64,000 bases of DNA from Gnetum montanum (taxonomy: Eukaryota; Streptophyta; Gnetopsida; Gnetales; Gnetaceae), in contig MNCI01018059.1 of assembly GCA_015680685.1 (NCBI GenBank), positions 1,467,063-1,531,062 on the forward strand. The letters run 5' to 3'. Under the pieces are notes generated by a model. It worked only from the letters and a program-made list of their open reading frames with translations. It was not told where the DNA came from and ran no database searches. Numbering within the stretch: position 1 is the first letter of the stretch; every line of letters starts with the position of its first letter. A program made the translations under genes and the position numbers. Below, in pieces: positions 1 to 12,479 of the stretch.

Positions 1-1224
1 CGACATTCTCAAAATGGCCACCCTGTCTCGTTAATAAGTTTTTCATGCATGGCATCAACTACAAGCATATTTTCCTCATTTTCTTCAAAATCCTCATCCT
101 CTTTTGTCTCTTCATCATTTTGGTGAATTGTGATATTGTGAGGCATTTGGGAATGGTTCGCCTCTCTTCGAATGTTGTTTTGAAAGGGAAAAGAATCTTC
201 GTAGAAGATCACATCTTGTGATTCAAGGATCTTCTTGGTCTCAAGCTCTAGCACCATATACCTCTTCTTTCCCATTGTGTAACCAAGAAAGGCACACCTT
301 TGAGACATAACATAAGCACCCAAACACGTGGAAGTGCTCATATGTTGGGTTTTCTTCAAAAAGCAACTCATAAGGGGGGTTTCCATCAAGATAGTCACTT
401 GGCATTATGTTGATCAAATATGTTGCAATCATAATGCTCTCACCCCAGTAGTGTAGTGGAATGTTGGACTGGAACTTCAAGGTGCAAGCAACTTCAAGGA
501 GGTGATGGTGTTTCCTCTCAACTACACCATTTTGTGGAGGTGTATTAGGACATGTAGTTTGATGAAGCATTCCTTGGTCAACTACAATTTGTCTAAAGCT
601 TCTAGAGACAAACTCGAGTGCATTATCAAATTGAACTTGTTTGACTTGCTTTCCAAATTGTGTTTTGACAAGTTTAATAAAGTGCTAGAAAAATATTGGT
701 GCCATAGATTTCTGTCTCATTAAATAAATCCAAGTGTTTCTAGAATAATCATAAACAATTGTGAGAAAATGTGAGTAGCCATGATGCATTTTGGAATGAT
801 ACAGGCCCCAAGTATCAATATGAACCAAATCAAAAGTATTCATTGATTTATTATTCCCAATAGGAAATTTCTTTTGACATTGTTGAGCATGGTGGCAAAC
901 ATCACAAGGCCCTTGCTTCTTCTTATTTTCCAAAAGAAAAACATCTAGAAAATTCTTTATTCTAGATAAAGGAAAATGCCTTAATCTTCGATGAAACAAA
1001 CTAGCTTGCATATTAAACTTAGCTACATAGATCTTCTGAGTTGATTTCTTGTTCAATCGATAGAGCCCCTCTCTTAGGTTACCTGATCTGATCACTGTTT
1101 TGTTGGCAAGGTCCTGTATGAAGCATTCATTTTGTGAAAACATAATAGAACATCTTAGTTGTTGTGTCAATTTTCTAATGGAGATCAAATTACAATTGAA
1201 ATTAGGCAAGCATAAGAAATTTTT
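1..1224 (-). pseudogene. Copia 1 GAG-pre-integrase and integrase region (broken)
   Basis: Three overlapping reading-frame pieces together give copia integrase. The upstream piece (685-1224) has the typical LPNFNCNLISI segment, then an HHCC zinc finger (FHRRLRH followed by CDVCHHA) and the start of the catalytic core (DLVHIDTWG, with D-S-R shortly after). The next piece (241-570) has the catalytic glutamate segment NGVVERKH and the Y-W-G-E stretch. The last piece (9-398) has the C-terminal part with FLGY and a Y-x-V segment. At least two frameshifts separate the pieces, so no working integrase can be made. It continues out of the window to the left. Confidence 0.85.
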
Positions 1225-3594
1225 TGTAATACCCATTCATAGGGAGCAAGAGCTAACACCCAAAGCCCCCTAGAAAGAAAGCTAGTTGAAAGAAGAAAAT
1301 GCACAAGTGGCTTTCTTTCTACAATAATCAAACTAACATTAACCTATAAAATTAAAATGAAATCAACAACGCTTAGATCTAGCTTTGAAACAGGTCAATC
1401 AATATTAATTTTAAGAATTAGGAGATAATTTTAAAAAGAAATAGCCATAGTAAAGTATTTATGCAAGATTCATCAAATTAAAAAAAATCAAACTTTTTTT
1501 TCTTCAACCTAAAAAGAAATATCTAATTAGTATCATTTACACATTTGTAAACCAAAGAAATGACCACATAAGTAGATAAATTAATAATCTTAGATTTGTT
1601 CAATCACATAATAATATTTTATAATTTCCAACAACACACAAAACAAGATCATCTAAATTTAACTCTTGTGACCATTTTACAATCATAAATTAACATCCTA
1701 GGTTTTCATAAGTAGGAAATTCATATGTTCAATAGCAGAGAATAGATAGATCACAATCATAAATTAACATCCTAGGTTTTCCCCCACTCCATCAACTTAT
1801 AAAAAGATATCAAAATCAGACTTGAGAAGGTATAGGAAAAAAGTATAATTCAAGATTTAGATCCAAGATTTATGCATTTAAAGGGAGAGGGTTCATCAAC
1901 CAAATTCCAACCAAAACCCAAGAATTCAGCAATTTAAAACATTCACAATTATCCATGGGCCCAAAGATACTCTCACTTTCTGTCAGTGGTGACAATCCTC
2001 ATATTAGGGATCCTTAGCCCCTATTGGTAATCTTTTGCCAAAAATGCCCCAAATCATTATGTGTGTTTATGAATCATTACAAAAGCAACTCTCATCCAAG
2101 TCATTTAGGTGTGAAAGTGCAAAGGACAGGTGGAGAGATAAAAAAAAAGTAATAAAGGTTTCAACAATCTAAGTTTACAACAACAATTTTGATAATTTCA
2201 TACAAGCATTGTGAAGGTGGTTAGGCAAGCAAGAAGAGAGAAGTTTGAGAAAATCAACCCTTGCTAGCCATTATCAAACATAACAAAGATGGATCATTTT
2301 ACCTCATTGCTTAAATATCTTGCTTACTAGGAGGAATTATCAGAATATTGGACTGCTATGCAACACTTGTTTTCTTTCTCCTTGTTATCTCATGTAGTAG
2401 CCACAGTCTTCTCTCCTTTCCCAACCACACTCCTTGTTGTTGTATCCCCCAACCTTTTTTTTTGTCCTACTCAGCTACTTTTGTCTTGTGTGTTTTTTTC
2501 CCTCTCCTCCTCTTTGTATTTGTAGGTTAAAGAAGAGATAATGGATGCTTTCCTATAATTGACTTCTTGGGAACTATTTGTATTCTTTTCTTTCTTTTTA
2601 AAGTTCTCTCTCTCTCTCTCTTTTTAGCAATGAGTTATGAGTTCAATTCTCTTCATGATCACTATAAAAAAAATTCAATAAAATATGTATATTCACATGT
2701 TGCAAGTTCAATTCCTAAATCAACAATTTTTGATATTTCAAAATTTAGATTTTGCTAGATCTTAGGTTCAATTCCTCTTGATAATTACAAAACATTCCAA
2801 CATAATATCTATCTCTTTATCATTCAGAATTGTCATCAGATGCAAGGAAAGAGTTTTTAAAATAGATTCATGATAAGGGCAATTCAGGATACATAATCAA
2901 ACAAGGCACCTTTTTTTCAGGTCATCAGTGATGTGAATTTTTTCTTCATCTTACCAGCCTTGAAAGGTCATCACATGACCCTTCTACAACCATGGAAAAG
3001 GTACTTATACTCTACTATTTTAAACTAAAAACAGTAATGCATCACATTTAGATAAAATAAAATTAAAAATTAAAATATAAAGCTATAATATATGCACACA
3101 ATATCCCTGATTCATGGGTTAGGTTCCTCCAACTTGATTCATAGGTCAAGTTCCTCAGTATGAGCATTCTTTTGCATCTTTACATACCTGTTTTAGCTCT
3201 TGCGGCACACCTTAGAGTATTGTTATATGTTTTTCTTTTGTTTCTTAGCATCTCTGTTGAAATAGAACAAAAAATATTTTGTTTTCCCATATATTTATTA
3301 TTATTATTATTTTAAAACATTCATAGCATGTATTTTAAAGCATATTTCTTATGCACCATAATACATATAAAAATCTGGTCAACAAATTTATTCCTATTCC
3401 AATTAGCCATTTCCACCACAGGTAAAACGAAGCACACACACAACTTGTCAACAAAACATGCACACAAACACACAGAAAGATTATTACAATCATTAATGCA
3501 AAAACTCAAGGAGAAGTGTAAAACACCACAAAATTTCAAGTCTTGGCATTTCGACTGCAGATTTTTCTAAGTGTTACAGCGATGGCACTTTTTG

Positions 3595-3890
3595 CACCCT
3601 GCTATGCTGCGTAGCGTAGCGTTATAGTGTAACATCCTGCTACGCTGCGTAGCGTAGCGCTACATTGAAACACCCTGCTACGCTATGTAGTGTAGCGCTA
3701 CAGTGCGTAGCGTAGCACTATAGTGTAATATCCTGCTATGCTATGTAACGTAGTGCTACAGTGCGTTGCGTAGCACTACAATGTAATATCTTGCTATGCT
3801 ACGTAGCGTAGCGCTATAGTGCAATACCCTGCTACGCTGCATAGCGTAGCGCTATAGTGCAACACCCAGTGCTACAGTGTAACACCCACA
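3595..3890 (+). repeat. Palindromic GCTACGC/GCGTAGC array in U3 of G
   Basis: Several degenerate units of about 40-50 bp, each built from TGCTACGCTGCGTAGCGTAGC and GCTACAGTGTAACA(T/C)CC. The GCTACGC and GCGTAGC halves are reverse complements, so each unit can form a hairpin. Many differences between units are C-to-T or G-to-A. The same array recurs at 14349-14640 in the right LTR and, inverted, in solo LTR I. Confidence 0.85.
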
Positions 3891-3894
3891 GCAC

Positions 3895-3945
3895 TGCCAC
3901 GTGGCACCTGATCCACATTTTGGGCTAACCCTAGCTCTATAAATA
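3895..3945 (+). promoter_or_regulatory. LTR promoter of G: G-box and TATA box
   Basis: A perfect 12-bp palindrome TGCCACGTGGCA (3895-3906), which contains the plant G-box CACGTG, lies about 30 bp upstream of TATAAATA (3938-3945). Both are kept in the right LTR (14653-14664 and 14696-14703). Placement after the repeat array and before the leader is that of an RNA polymerase II promoter; bZIP or bHLH binding is inferred from the motif only. Confidence 0.65.
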
Positions 3946-4806
3946 CCTTTGCGTCCTTTTTTTTGGAAAAAAGAAGAAGAAGGGGGGGAGTTTCAATTTT
4001 TTTACCAGCAAGGCAGTTGACATTTTTTCATTGAGGCATTTGGCATTTTGGCATCTTGGCAGCTAGCTCCGTGGGCGAACAAGACCCAAAGCATACCACA
4101 TTGACCCAACAGGCACAATTTATCACAGTGAGCACTAGATTTCATAGCCTGACACCACCGAGGCTGTGATTGTGTTCCTACTGTGTTTATTGTACACTTT
4201 GTATACTTGTACCCCTTTTTTGGGGCGGTGCATCTTTCTATTCAAGCATTCAATCATTCAAGCATTCAATCGTGTCCATTGTTCTATTACGCACTTTAGC
4301 ACGTTTTTACTGCTGTGTACATCACATTTTCTTTTTATCTTACCACCAGGTGTTCCATTTAAAACCATTGTTTGCAAAAGGGTTATTGTACACCGGTTAA
4401 GTTCTTGTCTGATCGACCAAACCGTTCAGGGCACCTTGAATCTGTTTTCTCCAGCACGGCCCTCGTGCAGATTCAGGGTTAGGCTGTGTGCCTGAAGACC
4501 TCTCGGTGTTCCCAGCCATTGACGTTTTCTGTCGCTATAGTTTCTAGAGCTAGAAGGAGGGCCCAGATCTAAGTTTTTAGCAGTTGTCATATTTAGCATT
4601 TTTTTCCTACATTTTCATACTTAGCATTTTTTTCTTCTGCATTTCTATACTTTGCATTTTTTTTTTTGCATTGTTACAACTAGCCATTTTCTATATTTCT
4701 ATACTTAGCCATTTCCCTGCTATTGACAGACTTCGTCATTTTTTCTACTATTTTTATAGTTAGCCATTTTCTGCAACTAGCGACTCTCACAACCTGATCT
4801 GTGAAT

Positions 4807-7070
4807 ATGAATCCAGATCAACCTTCCACATTGGTGTCTAACACATTTGATACCACAATCCAGCCAAAGCATGCTGCATTAAGCCATGAACAATACAATT
4901 TTGTTTGTGCCAAAATCCAAGTAGGAATACCAGTGGATTACCTCAATTTAGAGGCAAAATAGGACTATGAACGAGTCCATCAGAACGGACGGGAGTACAA
5001 CCGCACCTTGTTTGACATAATCCCACTCACAAACCCCTACCACCAGCTGTTGTCACAACTCATCCGTGCAAACAAGCATGATGCAGGGACAACCTACGAG
5101 GAAGCCTCACAAAAGAAGGAAGATGAGTTCGAGGCCCACTCTGAGCATGAGAGCCCCCTCCACACCATCTTCCAACAACCACTCCTTGTTACAACCCCTC
5201 CTCAGTTTGGTCTGCCCATCCCCTCCAAGATAGTGACCATGCCAATTCAGCCTTTCTCGCAAGAAACTAATGCATTTTCCCAGCACTATGCTCATGTAGG
5301 GGCCACCTCCCAGCCCCAAACAACTGAGGCATCCTACATCCCGCCTATCTCATCGGTGTCTGCAATGTCCGTCCAACCCACCCATGTGTGGCCCACTCCA
5401 ATCACCGCACCCATCGCTCAGCCATTACATCAACAATCGTCTGCTACGACATTAAACTGGCAACAACTGTCCGCTACGACATTAAACTGGAAAACTCCAC
5501 AACCAACAATTCTACCCTATGCTATGCAACCAACCCAAGCCCAGCTAATGCAACCGGCTGGCACATCCCCGAGCTTGGATCAGGCATTCCAGCTGATACA
5601 AAGCTTGATGGAGGAGATCAACCGACTTAAGACTACCTCCTCTAACACCATTAAGGTGGTAGACTTCTACCAAGATGATACCATAAGTCCTACGGTACCA
5701 CCTCTAACTCTCCCAACTAGGGCCCAACTGCCTCAATTTACCAAGTACAACGGAGAAGGAGATCCCAATGCACACTTGGTCACATTTCGATCTGAATGCC
5801 TACTCCTTCAAGCATGGCCACATGCCATCATACGTGTCTTCCCCATGTCACTCACTGGCAAGGCCTTAAACTGGTACCGTGTGTTACCCAAAGCCTCAAT
5901 CTCCTCTTTGGAGGATCTCATAAGCCAGTTTGTGACACACTTCAGGTACAACCTAAAGCCTAAAGCAACCCTTGACCAACTTATGCAAGTTAAACAGGGG
6001 CCTCTAGAGCCCATGCCAAAATTCCTCCAATGTTGGAATGCTACATTGAGCAAAATGCATGAACCCTTAGCAGAGACACACCTACTAGCTATCTTCAAAG
6101 GTGCAGTGAATGACTTCATCAAATCCAAACTATATTATCTAGCCCTAAAGTCTCTTAGCCAAGCCTTTTCCCAAGCAAAAAGCATAGAGGAAGCAGCGCA
6201 AGCTAGCAATGATCCAACCTATGTGGCCTATAGAAACCAACATGCTTGCAAGCAAAACACAACAATGATAACAGTAGCCACAAGCACAAAAGCAACCAAC
6301 CGGGGCCCAATAGCTAAGCAGCCGAAAGCCCCAACTAACAAAATCGCCAATTCTGGCACCAACTCACCTACATTGACAAGGCTATCCCAAGATCCAACTT
6401 TCAGTGCAAGGACTGCTCAAAGTATACACCATTGCCGATGCAACCCTTTGAACTACTAGAGCAACTCTTGAAAGCTGGGAAAATCCATCACAAACATGTA
6501 TTGGCAATTACCTGCCAAAAACATGATAGGTACTGTGAACTACTAAGGAACCCCACTTTAGCAGTACCAAACGAGCCCCCAGTTCCACAACACTTCAAGC
6601 TGGACCAATACTGTCATTACCATCAATTGGCTTGTCACAGTACAAACAACTGTCGTGCTTTGCAGGATGACCTACAGAGAATGATAAAACGTGGCCAACT
6701 GGTGATTAATGCGGTGAGTCAATCCAACACAAATGATGCCTCCTATGTCATAAATTCCATTAATATAGGTGGTAAGTCTAAACCTACGCAAAAACCTTTT
6801 GTGATCTGTGTGCCTCCCAACAAGGCAAGGATTCCCTCCACCTTGGTTATCAAAGTGCCACCTCAAACACCCACAACACCCTTTGTGGTCAAAGTTCCAC
6901 ACCAATTGTCCGCTAAGATGTTAAACTAGCATGATGCAACAACAACCATTAAGCAACCTTTTGTTATCAAGGTTCCACAACAAGTTGACCATGCAACAAC
7001 TCCGCTTAAATCACCATTTGTCATAAGGGTGCCACAACGTGTTGGCCCCTCACCTACCTGAAGCCCAACA
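4807..7070 (+). pseudogene. Element G gag polyprotein, frameshifted
   Basis: The likely start is the ATG at 4807 (MNPDQPSTL); the frame is cut by TAG at 4960-4962 and reopens to 6459. Residues encoded at about 5720-6200 form a Ty3/gypsy gag capsid domain: Y-N-G-E-G-D-P-N-A-H, then F-P-M-S-L-T-G-K-A-L-N-W-Y, then a K-Q-G-P-L-E-P segment. A proline- and glutamine-rich N-terminal region precedes it. After about 6378 the coding frame shifts by one and continues with FQCKDC and a zinc-knuckle-like CHYHQLACHSTNNC followed by LQDDLQRMIKRGQL, a common gag ending. A run of repeats of the type PFVIKVP follows (about 6800-7050). In-frame stops occur at 6927-6929 and near 7060. It is not translatable as one protein now. 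Confidence 0.85.
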
Positions 7071-8036
7071 GTGGGCAACATCTCGATCACTCTTCCTTCA
7101 AGGGTTGACCCCACTAGCAACCCGAGTAGACCCACCAAATGGCAATGCAAGAGGACAAATGAGCACCTTGCAACTCCCATGGCCAAAGCAAAGGCCATAA
7201 CCAGCAAACAACAATTGAACGCTAAGCAAGCCAAGCAAACCAAGCCCAAGTCCCCCTCCCGAGAGATCTATCTTTCAAGCCACATGAAGGAAATCAAGGC
7301 CAACAAAACAGCCGATGACAAGGACTTCGTAGCTATCCTAACCCATGTAAAACAAGCACTTAAGCAAAAGAACACAACATTGAGCTTATACAACCTGGTC
7401 ATGACTTCATCTGCTCACTACCAAGCATTGGCCAAGATCTTGGCCTCCATTCCTATTACAGAGGACATCCCTGCAAATGAGGCATCCATCCATGCAACAA
7501 TGCTGCCCCCTGCACCACAAGAATCAAGTTCAACATCTCTAGTGTTCCACAACAATGTAGTCAAAGTTAACCTCGAACGAGGGGAAGTTACTATAGCTCC
7601 CCTATCAATTAGTGTATGTGTTGGGCAGTGCACAATCTGTAGAGTGCATGTCGATGATGGTGCAGCAACAAACGTAGTCTTGTACTCCGTCATCGACAAG
7701 CTAGGCTTGGCAGATGAAATCAGGCCAACCAAAACCACATGTCTAAAATCCTTCAACAGATCATGTGTCACAGTCAGGGGTACAATCAACTTAGCCTTTG
7801 TGGCAGGAGAGCAATTCCCCACTAATGCAGATTTCACCATCATAGAGGAGATGCAAGGTTTCAACATGATTCTAGGTAGGCCTTGGCTAGCCCAACTACG
7901 TGCCATCTCCTCTCCCATCCACCAAGAAATCCACCTTCCATACGAGGGTGGTCAAGTTATCATCCATGGTGATAATGCCGCTGTTGGCGACCGTTTGGGA
8001 CGCGACCGCCAACGAGTGTCCTTGAACAGGATTTAG
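7071..8036 (+). pseudogene. Element G aspartic protease domain
   Basis: An open frame in the same phase as the distal gag. A basic linker is followed by a retropepsin-like fold: V-x-V-D-D-G-A-A-T-N at about 7650-7670, where retropepsins have D-(S/T)-G, and the second signature I-L-G-R-P-W-L near 7870. The Asp is kept but Ser/Thr is replaced by Asp. Nothing resembling reverse transcriptase follows; the frame ends at 8036. The domain assignment is firm; activity is doubtful because the upstream gag frame is broken. Confidence 0.8.
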
Positions 8037-9462
8037 CTGCCTGCTGGTCTCTGGCAACACCAAGGCCAGATACCTCCAAATAAACTCAATAGTTAATGTG
8101 AGCATGTGTATGTGCTGTTGTAGCGTGCGGTTGTGAGAAATGTAACGATTGTGTTGTATGTAAACTACAAATGACTTACTTTAAAGAGATTCAGCCAACT
8201 TTGCCAAGTACTGTGAGTTCTTGAAAATTTCCTATTTTGTTCAACTGCCTAGTCTACGTGGTCCTTATAATACCTACTTGTAACAAATAAAATTTTGCAA
8301 AAACATTTTAGCACAACTCCGTAATCTACTCCTAATTTTCCCCAGAGAAAGAGATAGTTCCACAAGAAAACTAGAAATAGAGCAAGATTCGATGGAAATA
8401 AGCAGAAAAGAAAAAAAAGCAGATTTGTGTAGACCTCAAATATTTAAACAAGGTAAAATGACACGAGTAAACACTTCGCAATAAAGCTATCCCAAATTCA
8501 ATATCTACGAACTGTGCAAACTTCCAAGGCTCAAACAAGCAATATCTTCAAGACAATCCTATTATGCTACCAAAAATTGCTGCGTAAACTACCACGTACG
8601 AGACTCCATTTTGACTAGATAATAGATGTCAACGATTGCATTCAAACAGAACCTTTAAAAGACTTGACAATTTCTGATTGAAATACCACGAGAATTCACT
8701 TTAAAGATAAAAAGAAGCTATTCTGGTCCCATCAAAATACCAAAGATTTTCTGAACCCTCTCGACTACTGAATTGTTCAACGGCGTGACTACAAACAGAG
8801 GCTCTCTTACAACAATCCCAATAGCAGTTCCCACACGTTGCACAATAACGAAATTTACTACTAAAATGCTCTTAAGGCTTTTAAACACAAGCGCTTCTAT
8901 GGCAAAATTTTAATAGAAATTTCTATCGGGCAACAAGAACAATAAGAGCAATCTAAAAATCCCAAAATTACTTGCCAAGGATGATACTATCTAAACCACT
9001 AGCTAAGCAATTTAAACAAAACAAAAAATGAAATGCATAACTCACAGGACCATGACAAAGAGGCTGAAATCTTTATTCTAGCAAGCCATCTTACAAGCAA
9101 TCGTTCACACTTTCTTCTTTACAAAATGCTCTTCTCCCAAGACTCAAAGTGTCTCCAAGTGAGAGCCCAAGTGCTAACTAGTAGCCTTCAAAGTGTGATG
9201 TATGAGACCCCAAATGTGATAATGATATTCTTCCTTGACCCTTGAAGCCTTTTTATAGGGTTCCAAGGTAGGTAGGGAAGTTACATATTTAAAAATATCT
9301 CACCTAACTTCTCTCCCAAGTAACTTGGCCAACCAATTAGGAGATTACTTGGCCAACAAGTTAGGAGGTTACTTGCCCAACAAGTTAGGTAAGTTACAAC
9401 AACTTTGGGTGGTTTCAACCACAAAAGAGATAAAAATGCTGCATCTGACACGTGTCCCATGT

Positions 9463-9780
9463 AGTTGCCAAGTGTCTTCATGCAGTTGCCAAGTGTCTTC
9501 ATGCAGTTGCCAAGTGTCTTCATGTAGTTGCCAAGTGTCTTCATGCAGTTGCCAAGTGTCTTCATGTAGTTGCCAAGTGTCTTCATGTAGTTGCCAAGTG
9601 TCTTCATGCAGTTGCCAAGTGTCTTCATGTAGTTGCCAAGTGTCTTCATGTAGTTGCCAAGTGTCTTCATGCAGTTGCCAAGTGTCTTCATGTAGTTGCC
9701 AAGTGTCTTCATGCAGTTGCCAAGTGTCTTCATTCATTTGCCAAGTGTCTTCATTTAGTTGCCAAGTGTTCACCATGGAG
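9463..9780. repeat. 21-bp minisatellite, about 15 copies
   Basis: Tandem units of AGTTGCCAAGTGTCTTCATG(C/T), nearly identical, with C/T alternation at one position and diverged last units (CATTCATTTGCC, CATTTAGTTGCC). Since 21 is divisible by 3, several frames stay open through it on both strands; those frames are repeat artefacts and not genes. Confidence 0.95.
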
Positions 9781-11107
9781 AGAAACAAGTTGCAGTTGAC
9801 ACGTGTCCCATTTAGTTGACAAGTGGCCATTGTGGAGATAAAGAGGTTGTAGTTGACAAGTGGCCTTTGTGGTGGTTATAACCACCATTTCAATTGACAA
9901 GTGTTCAATTCTCATAGGACTTTGAACAATTGTTGCATAAATTCCCTTTTTAAATCAATATTATATTTTATTGTTATTTATATCATAGTAGTAGAGATAA
10001 TAACCATGGATTTGATGCATGGGTTGATATATAAATATATGTATGCGTATACAACCGAATGCATAAGTGGAGTTGTACTCTCACATTTTAATTTGTGGCA
10101 CCTCGAATGTAATCCCAGTTATATCAAGGCCGATTCCATATTCATCTTCTCTGCACTTTATTACAGAAAAATTAACTAGAGCTACTCTATCATAAGCTAG
10201 AGAGATATCTACAATTGATACACCATTTTCTTTTGACTTTAGATAAACCCTCATGCCAACATTCCCAATTGTAATGTCATTATCCCTTGATTTTCAAAAC
10301 ATTCAATTCAACAACATTTTCATTTCTATTCCAACTTCATGGTTAATTAACTGTTGCAGAATTCTTTACAAGAAAGAACATAATCCTCCTTGAACAGTTT
10401 TAGTTCATTAGGATTCTATACCTCACCATTTGCAAATAAGTCCACCTGTTCCATGAAATGGTAAAAATGTGCCAACAGCCGCCTCTTCAACTATTCATGA
10501 CATAGACATGGCGCAAGTTTTAGAAGAAGAGTTTCTTGGTGGTACACCTATAACAACCAATGCAGTGCCTAAGGCTAACACACCCAAACGAGTAGTTGAA
10601 GCCAATAGCTTTCAAGAGGATCCTAAACTTTGCACACTGCCTAATCCATGTTTGGTTAGGAAGTAACTACATGACGAAGACTTTCCCTTGGCCAAAACTT
10701 CGGGTACTTGCCTACCCTTTGCCTCCACTTGCCATGCATTTTAGACTTTTATTTACATTGCACTAGCCTACGCGTTTACATTTTGCTCGCTCACTTAGAT
10801 CACACATTTTGCTTTGTTTACACATTCGTCAACTTAGTTTACACATTGCATTTGAAAAACATCAAACATCAAAAAATAAAACATGAAATTACAAAAATGC
10901 ATGGCCCGAAAAGGCCTTAAACTAGCCTATGGCCCAGAACGGCCTAAAACTATCACTTTTTGCATTGCTTTTCTTTCATTCATACATTTTAACTCTGTTT
11001 ACGATAGGTGTTGCTTGATGTTTTTTTTCTTTCTAGTTGATTTTTGCAAGATGTTGTAGGCACACAACATGACTACACATGCAACATCACACCTTATACA
11101 AGCAAGG

Positions 11108-11345
11108 TAACCACCAGTCCACCATGACTATAAACTAGCACAGATAGTCCACTATGACTATAAACTAGCACAACTCGTCCTTGGGTCATGACGTTAAACT
11201 GACACAATAGCTCGTCCTTGGGTCATGTTGTTAAACTTTCACAACATCCACAGTCCGTTACGACATTAATCTAGCATCCAACAGTCTGCTAGGACTATAA
11301 ACTAGCACATCATGGTCTGCCGGGACTTTAAACTGGCATGTAGCT
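11108..11345 (+). repeat. About seven degenerate 30-bp units
   Basis: Units follow the pattern GTCYGCTACGACATTAAACT followed by RGCAC, for example at 11271-11300 and 11312-11340. The same motif occurs twice within gag (about 5438-5491) and once at about 6908-6931. Confidence 0.75.
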
Positions 11346-12466
11346 GATTTGATCCAAACACTTGCCATTGCTTTGGGAGCACTCACAGCATCATCGCCTC
11401 CCACTATTCTAGTGATTCTTTTGGAGCACTTGCCATTAGTGTGGCATTCAGAACACTTGTAGCATCATCGCCCTGGCACTTTCACTGGCTTTCCAAACAC
11501 TTGTGACTAGCATAGCATTCAACACATTTGCAGCGGCTTCACAGTTTTGCATCTGCGGCATCTTCACATCTAGCATTTGCACTTGCATTTTACATTTTAT
11601 GGTTTTCTTGTCCTCTCTGAGTTATGTTTGTAGGATGAAACTTTGGAGGTGGTTGTGCAAAGGTGCATCTCATCGCAGCAGCAAGTTATCACGTTGCTTT
11701 GATGTGCATGATGGGACTAGTTGAGCCACTCAAGAGTGCACATCCCCCTCATCCCTATTACAACCTATGCACATCCATTTCTTCGTCCCAATATTCTCTC
11801 GTCCTCCCCATACCCATGATTTCACACTCCTCTGATGCATATGCACTGTGACACACATGGCATTCCCTTCACATCAACTATAGAACCCATGGTTGATGTA
11901 ACATAATTCATCTTGTGGGGCGCCTCTGTTGCGTGGTAAAGGCCTAAGAAGATATAACATGAATCATCCCTAGGAGGAAACATCTATCTTATAGATGCAA
12001 TGTGATGTGTCAAAACAAAGTCCATCTTCTCAATGGCCAACTTGCAGCTAATATTCAGTAGTAAGCCGAACCTAAAGAAGGTTCGCCTCACAAAAAAAAA
12101 ATCAACAACGTTGCAACTTCGCAATTGGCCCATCCTTGGATCAACTTTGACCCTCCCATAAGTACTCTGATGAAAGGTCAATGTTTCAGGGGCAAGCTAC
12201 TTCATGCCATGGTCACCATCAACCGTGTTGAATTTGCATCGTATATCATGATCCACTGTTTGCATTTCGTTCCCATCATTTAAATTTCATCTCCCTAGCA
12301 TTGCCTATACCCCTTGTCCCCTAACATAACCTTATTCCCATAACACTCTTGAGCAAAGTAAAACGACATTCGATCTTGTGCTGACAAATGATGTTGGTGA
12401 CATGTTTGCTGTGGTGTTTTGTAATTCTTTGTCGACGTCTTTCGAGCCACTCCTCCAGACATCAAC

Positions 12467-12475
12467 AAAGAGGGG
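12467..12475 (+). promoter_or_regulatory. Polypurine tract of element G
   Basis: AAAGAGGGG lies a few bases upstream of the right LTR start (TGAAACACC at 12480). This is the expected site and composition for the plus-strand primer and fixes the element's orientation. Confidence 0.75.
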
Positions 12476-12479
12476 TCAT

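Larger units (their letters stand above)
3519..4539 (+). repeat. Left (5') LTR of element G
   Basis: About 1.02 kb. It matches the right copy at 12480-12591 (AAAATTTC, TCTTGGCAT, GCAGATTTTTCTAAGTGT) and at 14349-15321 (TATA region, GATCGACC, CGTTCAGGGCACCTTGAATC). It ends GTCGCTATA, where the related solo LTR I ends GTCGCTACA, so the canonical CA has become TA. Order inside: palindromic repeat array, G-box, TATA box, T-rich leader, conserved 3' end. Confidence 0.8.
8037..12466 (+). other. Non-coding tail of element G
   Basis: 4.4 kb between the protease and the polypurine tract. Short open frames occur but show no family motif. The stretch contains a minisatellite (about 9463-9780), a degenerate duplicated block just before it (about 9295-9390, units like ACTTGGCCAACAAGTTAGGAGG), and a 30-bp motif cluster (about 11108-11345). 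ACACGTGTC occurs just before and just after the minisatellite. In an autonomous gypsy element pol would lie here; no trace of it is seen. Confidence 0.7.

Noticed and set aside
4166-4495. 109-codon open frame, repeated at 14926-15297 and partly at 12637-12936
   Set aside because: It lies in LTR leader sequence of G and I; similarity among the copies reflects LTR homology, not a conserved protein.
9463-9780. CRISPR-like repeat array
   Set aside because: Units are directly adjacent with no unique spacers, and the window is plant nuclear DNA.
9281-9830. Open frames of 115-164 codons on both strands rich in SSCSCQV, KTLGNYM, DTWQLHE or VAKCLHA
   Set aside because: They are translations of the 21-bp minisatellite; a unit divisible by three keeps all frames open. 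No gene is supported.
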